Source: Pseudomonas quercus (GTDB lineage: Bacteria > Pseudomonadota > Gammaproteobacteria > Pseudomonadales > Pseudomonadaceae). Taken from it: 64,000 bases of DNA. Below the pieces are notes generated by a model. It made no database searches, was not told the origin of the DNA, and saw only the letters and a program-made list of their open reading frames with translations. The position numbers and the translations under genes were made by a program. The DNA is taken from NCBI RefSeq assembly GCF_012033695.1, contig NZ_JAAVJI010000004.1:248001-312000 (forward strand), in the 5' to 3' direction. Position 1 is the stretch's first letter; every line of letters begins with the position of its first letter. Of the stretch, positions 25,841 through 34,523 are shown piece by piece.

Positions 25841-27055
25841 ATGAATGAGCCCCAAACCCCCTCGGCCCGTCTGTTTCCCGAAGGGCCGCGCGGGCCGCTG
25901 ACCGGTGTACGGGTACTGGACCTGAGCGCGTATATCGCAGGGCCTTATGGGTGCGCTTTACTGGCTGACCAGGGGGCCGAGGTCATCAAGGTCGAGCCGC
26001 CTGCCGGTGATAACCTGCGTAAATACCCCTCTACCTTGGCTGCTGAAGGCCGTGCGTTTCTGGGGGTGAACCGTAGCAAGCTGGGCATGGTGCTTGACCT
26101 CAAGCGCCCCGAAGGCCTCCAGGCCTTGTACCGGCTGGTGTGTGATGCCGATGTGCTGGTGCATAACTTCCGGCCGAGCGTGCCTGGCCGGCTTGGCATT
26201 GGCTACGAGCAGCTCAAAGCCCTTAACCCTCGGCTGATCTACTGCGCAGTGACCGGCTATGGCGAAACCGGGCCGCTGAAAGACAAGGCTGGCTACGACC
26301 AGGTGCTGCAGACCTTGACCGGCATGTGCGCCGCACAGGCCAAACCGGGTGGGCCACCCGAGGTGTTGTACGGCTCGGTGGTGGATTACTACGCGGCCGC
26401 CTTGGTGGCAGGCAGCGTGGCATCGGCCTTGTTCGAACGAGAAACTACCGGTGAAGGGCAGTACGTGGGCGTGTCTTTGCTACGCAGCGCCCTGGCGATG
26501 CAGTCGGCCCGGTTGGTGTGGGCCGAAGGCGAACCAGCGGACGTGGACCGCGACATGCGTTCGGGAGGGATCACAGGCATTCATCCCACCCGCGAAGGCC
26601 ACCTGTACCTGTCCGCCAACACCCCGCGCTTCTGGCAGGCGCTGTGCGAGCACACGGGGTTGCAGGCCTTGCTCAACGAGCGCTATGACAGTGTGCGTAA
26701 GCGTGCCCAGCACCAGGCAGAAATCGTGCCACGCTTGCACGCGGCCTTGCAGGCCCGCACTGCGTTGGAATGGGAAGCAGCCTTTGGTGACGATGTACCG
26801 TGCGCGGCTGCTCGCCCTATCGACGCCATGTTCGACCATCCGCAATGCCAGGCCGAAGCGTTGATCGCGGACTACCACCATCCACAGGTGGGGCATTACC
26901 GGGGCTTTGCCGGGCCAATCCGCTTTGGCCGCACGCCTGGCCCTGCACCGTTCGCAGCGCCCACCCTGGGGCAGAACTCCGACCAGGTATTACTCGCACA
27001 CGGCTTCAGCCCTGTGCAGATCAGCCAGTTACGAGCCAGCGGCGCGCTGCAGTAG
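25841..27055 (+). CDS. CaiB/BaiF-type family III CoA-transferase
   Basis: Soluble CoA-transferase of 404 residues. It has the family's LTGVRVLDLSAYIAGPYGCALLADQGAEVIKVEPP opening, VLVHNFRPSVPGRLGIGYEQL, and catalytic Asp in KAGYDQVLQ (about residue 150), followed by the glycine-containing loop used by this fold. It would move CoA from a donor such as succinyl-CoA onto a carboxylic acid. The start has GGAGA upstream. With the CitE-like lyase on the other side of lysR it could activate and split a hydroxy-dicarboxylate such as citramalate; that is inference. Followed by a 20-codon ORF and the AtoE-type gene. Confidence 0.9.
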   Translation: MNEPQTPSARLFPEGPRGPLTGVRVLDLSAYIAGPYGCALLADQGAEVIKVEPPAGDNLRKYPSTLAAEGRAFLGVNRSKLGMVLDLKRPEGLQALYRLVCDADVLVHNFRPSVPGRLGIGYEQLKALNPRLIYCAVTGYGETGPLKDKAGYDQVLQTLTGMCAAQAKPGGPPEVLYGSVVDYYAAALVAGSVASALFERETTGEGQYVGVSLLRSALAMQSARLVWAEGEPADVDRDMRSGGITGIHPTREGHLYLSANTPRFWQALCEHTGLQALLNERYDSVRKRAQHQAEIVPRLHAALQARTALEWEAAFGDDVPCAAARPIDAMFDHPQCQAEALIADYHHPQVGHYRGFAGPIRFGRTPGPAPFAAPTLGQNSDQVLLAHGFSPVQISQLRASGALQ

Positions 27056-27123
27056 CGAGCGCCGCTCCAGAAACGCGCTAACCCAGTACCACCGTCCATA
27101 ACAATCACAACAGGATGCCCACC

Positions 27124-27186
27124 ATGACAACGCTCTTGGCGTTTTACCTGATGCTGCGCCGTTTGCTAGGGAGGGCGGCACAATGA
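27124..27186 (+). CDS. Tiny ORF (20 residues) coupled to the AtoE-type gene
   Basis: The ORF encodes MTTLLAFYLMLRRLLGRAAQ: a hydrophobic half followed by a basic half. It starts 68 bases after the caiB-type gene with AGGATG upstream, and its TGA overlaps the next ATG as ATGA. It may be a coupling leader or a small membrane subunit, as known for some carriers; nothing in the sequence alone decides this. It could also be a chance frame. Confidence 0.35.
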   Translation: MTTLLAFYLMLRRLLGRAAQ

Positions 27187-28547
27187 CCTCCCATGCGACA
27201 GCTCCCCGCAGCCTGCGTACCCGCTTGACCGACACCACCATTCGGGTGTTCGAGCGCACCATTCCCGACCCCTTTGTGCTGGCCGTGTTTCTTACCTTCC
27301 TGATTGCTGTCGGCGCTGCCATCTGGGGGCCACAGGCGACCGCGGCTAACATCGTGTCAGGGTGGTACAAAGGCTTCTTCTCCATCTTCACCTTTGCACT
27401 ACAAATCACCCTCGTGCTGGTATTGGGGCACGCGCTGGCCCACGCACCGGTCATCCAGCGGCTGTTTACCCGGCTGATCCGCCTGGCGCGCACTCCGGCT
27501 CAGGCCGGAGCGCTGATTTTCGTGAGCGTAGCGGTCACGTCCTTTTTCAATTGGGGGTTTGGGCTGGTGATGAGTGCGCTACTGGCCCGTGAGATCGCCA
27601 AACGCATGCACGTGGATTTCGCCTGGATCGTGGCCGCCGGCTTTTCTGGGTGGGTGGTGTGGGCCGGCGGGTTGTCCAGCTCCATTGTGCTGGCCCAGAG
27701 CACGGCCGGTAGCCCCATGAACGTGGTGGAGAAGGTGACAGGCCAGGTATTGGGCCTGGGCGGGATGGTGTTTGCGCCATTCAACCTAGTGCCCAACCTG
27801 GTGATGGTGCTTGTGATTCCTGTGGTGCTGGCCGTGCTGCGCCCCCGTGGGGACAGCGTGATCGCATTGGACATTGCCAAACACCCAGACCCTATTCTAG
27901 ACAGCGTGCCGCAAGGGCCTTGGACGTTCGCGCAACGGTTGGAGTATTCATGGCTAGGCAGCGCCCTAATGGGCGCTGTCGGGGTGCTGGTGATGGTATT
28001 CGCCTACCTGGGGCAGGTGCCGTTTGCGGGCGTCAATGCCGTGATTCTGGTGATGTTCACCGCAGGTATCGTGCTGCACCGCTACCCTCTGGCCTATGCC
28101 AATGCGGTCAAGAATGCAGCCCGTCAAAGCGGCTCCATGATGCTTCAGTACCCTTTGTACGGCGGGTTGATGGGCATCATGGAGGCGACGGGTTTGCCAG
28201 GTGTGATCGCCCATGCCTTTGTGGCGATTTCCAACGCGCACACGTTGCCGTTCTGGAGCTATGTCTGCTCGTTGGTGGTGACTTTCCTCATCCCCAGCGG
28301 CGGTGGCCACTGGGCAGTGCAAGGGCCGTTCGTGATTCCCGCCGCCGTGACCCTGCACGCATCCCTGCCGGGCACCACCATGGCAGTGGCCATGGGTGAA
28401 CAGGTATCCAACATGCTGCAGCCCTTCTGGGCAGCGCCGGTAGTTGCCATGGCCGGCGTAGGCGTGCAGCGCGTACTGGGCTTTACCTTCGCCACCTTCC
28501 TGGTGGGCGCTGTGGTGTATGGGGCCTCGTTATTGCTGCTGCTGTAG
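27183..28547 (+). CDS. atoE: AtoE-type short-chain fatty acid transporter
   Basis: Inner-membrane carrier of 454 residues with about 10-12 hydrophobic segments. Family hallmarks include IPDPFVLAVFLTFL near the N-terminus, SFFNWGFGLVMSALLAREIAKR, YPLYGGLMGIM and FLIPSGGGHWAVQGPF. AtoE proteins take up acetoacetate or short-chain fatty acids. GGGAGG lies 8 bases before the ATG and inside the small upstream ORF. Together with the 2HCT carrier, the locus has two carboxylate uptake systems of different type. It converges on the EthD gene with a 10-base gap. Confidence 0.9.
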   Translation: MTSHATAPRSLRTRLTDTTIRVFERTIPDPFVLAVFLTFLIAVGAAIWGPQATAANIVSGWYKGFFSIFTFALQITLVLVLGHALAHAPVIQRLFTRLIRLARTPAQAGALIFVSVAVTSFFNWGFGLVMSALLAREIAKRMHVDFAWIVAAGFSGWVVWAGGLSSSIVLAQSTAGSPMNVVEKVTGQVLGLGGMVFAPFNLVPNLVMVLVIPVVLAVLRPRGDSVIALDIAKHPDPILDSVPQGPWTFAQRLEYSWLGSALMGAVGVLVMVFAYLGQVPFAGVNAVILVMFTAGIVLHRYPLAYANAVKNAARQSGSMMLQYPLYGGLMGIMEATGLPGVIAHAFVAISNAHTLPFWSYVCSLVVTFLIPSGGGHWAVQGPFVIPAAVTLHASLPGTTMAVAMGEQVSNMLQPFWAAPVVAMAGVGVQRVLGFTFATFLVGAVVYGASLLLLL

Positions 28548-28557
28548 GCCAAAGGCG

Positions 28558-29460
28558 TCAAAACAACTCCAGCACCTCGGGGGCGATCTGGTTGATGGCC
28601 CCTAATTGGTAGATCAATTGAGCCGAACGGCTCCCGCGCCGGCCGGCAAGGGTCAGTTCGCCGTTTCGTACATAGGTAAAGACACCGCTGACAGAGAAGG
28701 GCGTCACGTAGCGCGCATGCTTGGCCAACCCTCGGGTGGCCTGGCGAAACGCCGCCGAGTTGAAGAACTGCCGCCGTGCCAACGCGGACTCGAACACCAG
28801 TTCCAGCATGGCCAGGTGCAGCCGTGCGGCAGGGGCTTCATGCTTCACACCCGGCGCCGGTGGGCTGGGGTGGGCGTTGTCATAAGGGGAGGGCAAGTGC
28901 AGGCGCAACTTGATAATGGCGGGGTCACCGGCGATGGCGGGTGCCAACTGTTCGCTCAGGAACGCGTGGAAAGCATCGCTCTCGCCCGCCTCCCCATGGA
29001 AATGCACATGCACGCGGTCCAACGGGTAGGTGTCGTTCGGGCAGGGGTCTGCCAGGTAATCAACATAGGTGGTAGAGCCCTGGGGCAGGTCGTAGCACAG
29101 GGTTTCTTCGAACACATTCTGTTCGTCTGCGAACAGTAACGAGCTGGCGGCTTTGAAGCGCTGCTGGTCAGCGGCACCGCCGAAGCCGATTTCCACCGCG
29201 CCATCCAGCACGTACCCCGGCAAGGGCGCAATACCCTCCACCTGGGGCCACAGGTGCGCGTCATGCTCGCGGGCGAAGTGGTATTGCACATACCAGCCCA
29301 ACCCCGGAATCCGTGAGCACAGTGGGCCATGCACATCGCGCCAGTAATCAGCGAACAGGGCGTAGGGCACTTTGGGATGGCGCAGCACGGTGGTGTAGGA
29401 ATTGATGGCGATGGTGCGGTCGCGGGACGACGAGTCTAGCGCGGTCAATGGGTTGTCCAT
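28558..29460 (-). CDS. EthD-domain protein
   Basis: Soluble protein of 300 residues with EthD-like ferredoxin folds. The first (about 17-120) has AINSYTTVLRHPKVPYALFADYWRDVHGPLC, typical of EthD; a second, weaker copy may lie at about 130-240 (DRVHVHFHGEAGESDAFHAFLSEQLAP). EthD-domain proteins include small dehydratases, cyclases and accessory proteins of oxidative pathways. The ATG at 29460 has GGAGG upstream; a longer frame is unlikely. Transcribed alone; its role in the neighbouring carboxylate pathway is unproven. Confidence 0.75.
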   Translation of the reverse strand: MDNPLTALDSSSRDRTIAINSYTTVLRHPKVPYALFADYWRDVHGPLCSRIPGLGWYVQYHFAREHDAHLWPQVEGIAPLPGYVLDGAVEIGFGGAADQQRFKAASSLLFADEQNVFEETLCYDLPQGSTTYVDYLADPCPNDTYPLDRVHVHFHGEAGESDAFHAFLSEQLAPAIAGDPAIIKLRLHLPSPYDNAHPSPPAPGVKHEAPAARLHLAMLELVFESALARRQFFNSAAFRQATRGLAKHARYVTPFSVSGVFTYVRNGELTLAGRRGSRSAQLIYQLGAINQIAPEVLELF

Positions 29461-29598
29461 GGCAGGCGGTTCCTCCTTGTAGGCTGTGGGATAGACACAG
29501 GCGAAGCGGAGATGGCACAGGTATGGCACTCGTTTTCCGACGTGAGGTTGTGGCGACCACTGTGAACGCTACTGTCAGGGTTTAGCCCTTTGTATCAA

Positions 29599-29615
29599 TT
29601 GGCACATATCCTGCT
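29599..29615 (+). promoter_or_regulatory. Sigma54-type promoter candidate
   Basis: TTGGCACATATCCTGCT has the GG and GC pairs at the right distance and differs from TTGGCACGNNNNTTGCT at only two positions. It ends 65 bases before the start of the YkgJ-type gene. No activator site was identified. Confidence 0.4.
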
Positions 29616-29680
29616 CCTGTCCCTGCTGTCTCGCCCACTCGCCAATTTCCCAGCGGTGGGCCCATCGGCTGAGGTAGCGC

Positions 29681-30436
29681 ATGCGGTTTTCCTGTGTGGG
29701 TTGTGGCAAGTGCTGTAATGACCATCATGTTCCGCTCACCCTGAGCGAAGCCGTGCAATGGGCCGCGGATGGGGGGCAGGTGATTGTGCTGACGGAAGGC
29801 TTTCTGGAAGACGAGCGCCTGGCGTTGGACCCGGCCTTGCAACACGCCCAGCGGCGTTCGTTGCGCGTGCCGTGCGGCAGCACCCATGCCCATGTGGCCG
29901 TTACGTTTGCAGCCTTTAACGTAGGGGCCTGCCGTAACCTGGACGAGAACCAGATGTGCCGTATCTACGACCGTCGGCCGCTGGTGTGCCGTATCTACCC
30001 CGCTGAGATCAACCCGCACATTCCTCTGCGTGCTGAAAACAAGGATTGCCCACCCCAGGTTTGGGAGCAGGGGCCTGTGCTGATCCATGGCGGCAAGCCC
30101 GTGGCCACCGAGCTGGAACAACTGATCGAACGCTCCCGCCAGGCTGACCGGGATGACATCGCGGCCAAGGCGGCGATCTGCAAGGTGCTGGGTATTCATG
30201 CCATGGCGGTGAAGGGGGAAGGCTTTGCAGCGTTTCTGCCGGACATGGGGCATTTCGCCCAAGCGGCGCAGCGGGTAGAAGCACTGGGCCTGGCCGCGTC
30301 GGCGGGTAAGCAGCCCTGGTCGCTGCTGGCCCCGGATGAGGCCTTGATCGCACGCCTGGAGGAAACCGGCGCGCTGATCCAGGCCGCCCTTGAACAGCAG
30401 AATTCCACGTATATTCCGCTGCGCAAGGTGGGTTGA
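29681..30436 (+). CDS. YkgJ-family cysteine cluster protein
   Basis: Soluble protein of 251 residues. The N-terminus MRFSCVGCGKCCNDHHVPL and the later MCRIYDRRPLVCRIYP form the CxxCxxCC...C...C pattern of the YkgJ/UPF0153 zinc- or iron-binding family. The rest is helical with no known motif. The ATG follows GAGG. A sigma54-like promoter lies about 65 bases upstream. Function of the family is unknown. Confidence 0.88.
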   Translation: MRFSCVGCGKCCNDHHVPLTLSEAVQWAADGGQVIVLTEGFLEDERLALDPALQHAQRRSLRVPCGSTHAHVAVTFAAFNVGACRNLDENQMCRIYDRRPLVCRIYPAEINPHIPLRAENKDCPPQVWEQGPVLIHGGKPVATELEQLIERSRQADRDDIAAKAAICKVLGIHAMAVKGEGFAAFLPDMGHFAQAAQRVEALGLAASAGKQPWSLLAPDEALIARLEETGALIQAALEQQNSTYIPLRKVG

Positions 30437-30459
30437 TGGTGTCTGACGGCTGCGGTAGA

Positions 30460-32640
30460 TCAGAAATCCACCGTGCCGGAGAGCTTTACCAACCGCGGCT
30501 CGCCCTGGGTCAGGTAACCGCCGTAAGCCGACGCCCAGTAGTTTTTATCAGTGATGTTCTCCACGTTCACACGCAGGGTGATGTCCTTCTGGCTCACCCG
30601 GAATTTGTAACGGGCGCCGGCATCGAAGCGGTTCCAGGTGGGGAGCGTCAGGGTATTGGTCGCATTGGCGTATTGCCCGCCCGTGCGCAGCATGCGGGCG
30701 TTCAATGCCACGCCTTCAAGGCCGGGCACGTCCCAGTCCACGGTGGCGTTCATGGTGAAGGTTGGCACGCCCACGGCCTTGTTGCCTTCGGTGGTGTCAT
30801 CGCCCGTATCCTGCATCTCGGTGAATATCCGCGTAGCGCCCGCCATCAGGCGCAGGCCTTCTACAGGTTCGCCGAACAGGTTCAGCTCGATACCTTTGTT
30901 AACCTGGTCACCCTTGACCACATATATCAGGCCATCCAGGTAGCCATCGGTGGGTTTCTCGATGCGGAACACACCCAAGGTGGCCCCGTAGGTTTCCCCA
31001 TCGAATTTCACGCCGGCTTCCAGTTGCTTGGTACGGCCGGGTGAGAACACTTCGCCGAAATTGAGGGCTGTGCTAGGTGCGCTAGGGCCTTGTGCCAGGC
31101 CTTCGATACGGTTGGCGTAGAAGGAAACGCGGTCCCAGGGTTTGTACACCAAACCGTACACCGGCGTGGTGATGGCTTTGTCATAGGTGGCGTTCCGGTC
31201 ACCGGTATAGTCTGGTGAGCTTCCGCCTTCGTAGGAATACCCTTTGACCACCATTTCCTGGCGTCGCACACCTGCCGTGAACAAGAGGGTATCATCGAAG
31301 AACCCAAGGGTATCGGAGAGGGCGATGCTGCGGTTGTTGGTTCTGCCCGTGACCGACAGGTCCCCAAGGTCACCGCCGGTAAACCAGGCATTGGTAGGCT
31401 TGGCCAGTGCCACAGGGTGATACAGATTTGTGGCGCCACCGTTACCGTCGTAAAACGCGAAGGCGTTTTCCTGGCGTGTCCAGATATCCGCTGCGCCAAT
31501 AGCAACCTGATGGCTCACCGGACCTGTCTGGAAGGTGCCATTGAGCCCCGCCATCAGGCTGACGTTGTCTTCGTTATGGTTGATATCTGACCCCCCAATA
31601 GTGGCCGCGCCGCTTGTAGCATTGGTGAGCACGGGGGTGCCATAGAACCCAGTCTCCCGCGTGTGCTTCCCGCCGCCGGCTACGTAGGCCGTCCAGTTGT
31701 CATTAAGGTCATACTCACCCCGCAGCATGGCAAAGGTGTCCTCGGTTTCGGTAAAGCTCCAGTCCTGGCCATAGTTCTTGCTGGCATCAGGCGCGCTGGG
31801 AATACCCGTCAAGCCACTGCCCAACTGCACCGAGTTGCGGGTGTGATTGATCCGCTGCTTCTGGTACCCGAAATCCGTGGATACCCGGAAGCGGTCACCG
31901 CGGTAGTCCAACCCTGCCACGAACAGCTTGCTGCGCTGATCCTGATCGTCGACGGCCGTTTCGCCCTCGCGCTGGCTGAGGTTCACACGGGCGCCAAAGC
32001 GGTTGTCTTCGCCGAAGCGTTGGCCCAGGTCCAGGTGTTCGCCCACGCGGCCGTCTGTGGAAATATCCTGAGTGTAGCGACGCAGAGGGGTATCACCGGC
32101 GCGCTTGGACACCAAGTTAACGGCACCGCCCAGGCCTGAACCTGTGGGCGATACGCCGTTGAGGAACGAGTTGGGGCCTTTGAACAACTCCACACGCTCC
32201 AGCGCGTCCGTGGACAGGATTTGCCGTGGCAATACGCCGTACAGGCCGTTATAGGAAATATCGTCCGCGTTCAGCGTCAGCCCGCGAATCACAAACAGCT
32301 GTGCGTTGTTGCCATAGCCATACGCTTGGCGTACCGACGCATCGTTCATCAGCACATCGCCCACATCCTCGGCCTGCTGGTCTTCGATCAGCTTGGCGGT
32401 GTAGCTGGTCAGGGTGAACGGCACGTCCATGAGGTCCTTGTTGCCCAGCAGGCCCAACTGGCCCCCACGGGCCACCTGACCCCCAGGAAACTCAGGGGGC
32501 AGTGCGTCTTTTTGTTCAGCTTGCTGCGCGGTGACGGCAATGGTGCCCAGGTCAACGCTGTTGTCAGCCGCTTGAGCGGTAGCGCTCAGGGCACAGCACA
32601 GCGCGAGCAATGTGGGGCGGGACGGGAAACGAACGGCCAT
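30460..32640 (-). CDS. TonB-dependent siderophore receptor
   Basis: Outer-membrane receptor of 726 residues. The signal peptide MAVRFPSRPTLLALCCALSATAQA is followed by a plug domain (DVPFTLTSYTAKLIEDQQA, FVIRGLTLNADDI, VELFKGPNSFLNGVSPTGSGLGGAVNLVSKR) and a 22-strand barrel ending in aromatic VDF. There is no N-terminal STN signalling domain, so it is not a transducer receptor, and no sigma/anti-sigma pair is nearby. A Fur-like word upstream (32726-32744) is only a weak match. The neighbouring 2OG-Fe oxygenase is in the same direction, about 220 bases upstream. Confidence 0.92.
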   Translation of the reverse strand: MAVRFPSRPTLLALCCALSATAQAADNSVDLGTIAVTAQQAEQKDALPPEFPGGQVARGGQLGLLGNKDLMDVPFTLTSYTAKLIEDQQAEDVGDVLMNDASVRQAYGYGNNAQLFVIRGLTLNADDISYNGLYGVLPRQILSTDALERVELFKGPNSFLNGVSPTGSGLGGAVNLVSKRAGDTPLRRYTQDISTDGRVGEHLDLGQRFGEDNRFGARVNLSQREGETAVDDQDQRSKLFVAGLDYRGDRFRVSTDFGYQKQRINHTRNSVQLGSGLTGIPSAPDASKNYGQDWSFTETEDTFAMLRGEYDLNDNWTAYVAGGGKHTRETGFYGTPVLTNATSGAATIGGSDINHNEDNVSLMAGLNGTFQTGPVSHQVAIGAADIWTRQENAFAFYDGNGGATNLYHPVALAKPTNAWFTGGDLGDLSVTGRTNNRSIALSDTLGFFDDTLLFTAGVRRQEMVVKGYSYEGGSSPDYTGDRNATYDKAITTPVYGLVYKPWDRVSFYANRIEGLAQGPSAPSTALNFGEVFSPGRTKQLEAGVKFDGETYGATLGVFRIEKPTDGYLDGLIYVVKGDQVNKGIELNLFGEPVEGLRLMAGATRIFTEMQDTGDDTTEGNKAVGVPTFTMNATVDWDVPGLEGVALNARMLRTGGQYANATNTLTLPTWNRFDAGARYKFRVSQKDITLRVNVENITDKNYWASAYGGYLTQGEPRLVKLSGTVDF

Positions 32641-32860
32641 CGGAAGTGTTCCTGGAGCAAGTCAGGTCGGGGGACGCCGTTCCGTGGCAATAGGAATGAA
32701 TATCAGGCGGGAAATGCTACCAGCAGCGATTGCAAACTGTTATCAAAATTTTGAACTTTTTTTCACATTTTTGAATGGTTCACTCCGCTCGCGCAGGCGG
32801 CCTTACTGCCTTGTAAAAAAGGCAGCGTTTAAGCAGGTAGGCAGGAGGATATGAGAGGGG

Positions 32861-33517
32861 TTAAAGGCCGAAATTGAACGCGATGGACACCCGCGGCCGG
32901 GTACCTTTGAAGGGCCGAACACTGTGCAACAGCCAGGAGGGGAACATGACCAGCGTGCCACTGCTGGCTGCTTCGGTGGTAGCGCACCCGGCCGCCACGC
33001 ATTCTTCGATGCGCATGCGCAGTTCAGGCCGGTAGGCCGACGCCACCAGGCCCCGTGGGTCCAGGAATTCCAGGTCGCCCCCGATCGTGGGATCCTCGCC
33101 ACGGCCGCCGTCGTCTACCCAGTACACCGCGGACCAGAACGCACCAGCATGGCCGTGCACCCCATTGCTGTCGCCCGCCCGGTTGATGTTGGCCCAGGCG
33201 TTGAAGTGCCAGTCAAAGGTGGCATGCACCAACGCGTTGTCCTGGGTATGCACCGCCGTGAGGCTGCGGGCCATGTCTTGGGCAAAGGCGAGCAGTTGGG
33301 CGCCAGCTTCGCCCGACCAGGTGGCGAAGTCGGCGTCCGATTGCCAGCCCCCCTGGTTGCTGTGCTGCACTCCCCTGGAACGGGCCTCTTCCTCAAAGAT
33401 GGCGGTCATCAACCGGGCGTTCAGGGCTTCGGCTTCCGGGAGCCTGCAACTCACCAGTGGCGTAGGGAACATCTTGCGGATTTTAAGGGTGCTTTCGTCG
33501 AAAGGCAGCGGGGTCAT
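32861..33517 (-). CDS. 2OG-Fe(II) oxygenase-like protein (TIGR02466 type)
   Basis: Cupin-fold protein of 218 residues. NGVHGHAGAFWSAVYWV supplies a candidate metal histidine, and MFPSWLLHSVRPFKGTRPRVSIAFNF has the distal His plus the Arg that would bind 2-oxoglutarate. The opening FPTPLVSCRLPEAEALN fits the TIGR02466 group of unknown function. I choose the ATG at 33517; a GTG three codons upstream is also in frame. Such oxygenases often sit beside TonB receptors; here the receptor is the next gene in the same direction. Substrate unknown. Confidence 0.8.
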   Translation of the reverse strand: MTPLPFDESTLKIRKMFPTPLVSCRLPEAEALNARLMTAIFEEEARSRGVQHSNQGGWQSDADFATWSGEAGAQLLAFAQDMARSLTAVHTQDNALVHATFDWHFNAWANINRAGDSNGVHGHAGAFWSAVYWVDDGGRGEDPTIGGDLEFLDPRGLVASAYRPELRMRIEECVAAGCATTEAASSGTLVMFPSWLLHSVRPFKGTRPRVSIAFNFGL

Positions 33518-33558
33518 AGGCGGCACACCGAACTACGGAAAGCCTGAGTGTGGTGTCA

Positions 33559-33570
33559 AAACCATGGTTT
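33559..33570. promoter_or_regulatory. Perfect 12-bp palindrome between divergent genes
   Basis: AAACCATGGTTT lies in the divergent region between the oxygenase and the aldo/keto reductase. It could be an operator; a single short palindrome may also be chance. Confidence 0.25.
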
Positions 33571-33662
33571 CGCAACCTGGCGGCGGGCGGTGAATGTTCG
33601 AACCCGGGCGGGGTTGGCGCTGTCGTTAACCCAGTGCCTGTTTATTTCGTGAAGGAGCCCCT

Positions 33663-34499
33663 ATGAACAAATCCGTCCCTTACGTCACCCTCAATGACGA
33701 CAAAATGATGCCTCAACTGGGGCTGGGCGTGTGGAAAGCCACCGACGACCAGGCGCGCCAGGCTGTGCGCACCGCCTTCGAAACCGGCTACCGCGCCATC
33801 GACACGGCCTCTATCTACAACAACGAAACCGGCGTAGGCCAAGGCCTTGAAGACGCCGGGCTGCCACGCGAAACCTACTTTGTGACCACTAAGGTCTGGA
33901 ACGCCGACCAAGGCGCCCAGCCTTCCCGTGAAGCGGCGTTGCGCAGCCTGGACCGGCTGAAGCTGGACTATGTAGACCTGCTGCTGATCCATTGGCCGTT
34001 GCCGCAGAAAGATGAGTACCTGGACACCTGGAAAACCTTGATCGCTTTGCGTGACGAAGGGCGTGCGCTGTCCATTGGTGTGTCCAACTTCAACCCTAAC
34101 CACCTGCAGCGTTTGATTGACGAAACGGGCGTTACCCCCTCCGTGAACCAGGTCGAGATGCACCCGTACTTCCAGCGCGCTGATCTGCGCGCAGTGCACG
34201 AAAAGTTGGGCATTCATACTGAAGCCTGGAGCCCGCTGGCCCAGGGCAAGGTGGCTGACGACCCGGTGCTGCAAGCCATTGCTGCCAAATATGGCAAGAC
34301 GGCGGCCCAGGTCACGCTGCGCTGGCATTTGGATAACGGGGTGATCGTGATCCCTAAATCCGTAACGCCGGAGCGTATCGCCGCCAACTTCGACGTGCTG
34401 GAATTGGAGCTGGACGCCCAGGACCGGGAGCAGATCGCACGCCTGGAAGACAATCAGCGCCTGGGCCCAGACCCTGAAACCTTCGACATGGGCGCCTGA
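33663..34499 (+). CDS. Aldo/keto reductase (2,5-diketo-D-gluconate reductase type)
   Basis: NADPH-dependent (alpha/beta)8 oxidoreductase of 278 residues. The catalytic tetrad is visible: Asp in RAIDTASIYNNE, its Tyr in SIYNNE, Lys in FVTTKVWN, His in LLIHWPLP. Late motifs include GVSNFNPNHL, SVNQVEMHPYFQ, EAWSPLAQGK and IPKSVTPERI for coenzyme binding. The ATG follows AAGGAGCCCCT. It sits upstream of thpR in the same direction with a 24-base gap. Likely general aldehyde or ketone reductase. Confidence 0.92.
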   Translation: MNKSVPYVTLNDDKMMPQLGLGVWKATDDQARQAVRTAFETGYRAIDTASIYNNETGVGQGLEDAGLPRETYFVTTKVWNADQGAQPSREAALRSLDRLKLDYVDLLLIHWPLPQKDEYLDTWKTLIALRDEGRALSIGVSNFNPNHLQRLIDETGVTPSVNQVEMHPYFQRADLRAVHEKLGIHTEAWSPLAQGKVADDPVLQAIAAKYGKTAAQVTLRWHLDNGVIVIPKSVTPERIAANFDVLELELDAQDREQIARLEDNQRLGPDPETFDMGA

Positions 34500-34523
34500 G
34501 GGCGCGCTTCGCCAAGCCGTTCT

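Noticed and set aside
32726..32744. Possible Fur box upstream of the TonB receptor
   Set aside because: Only 11 of 19 positions match the consensus, too weak to annotate; ChIP or iron-response data would decide.
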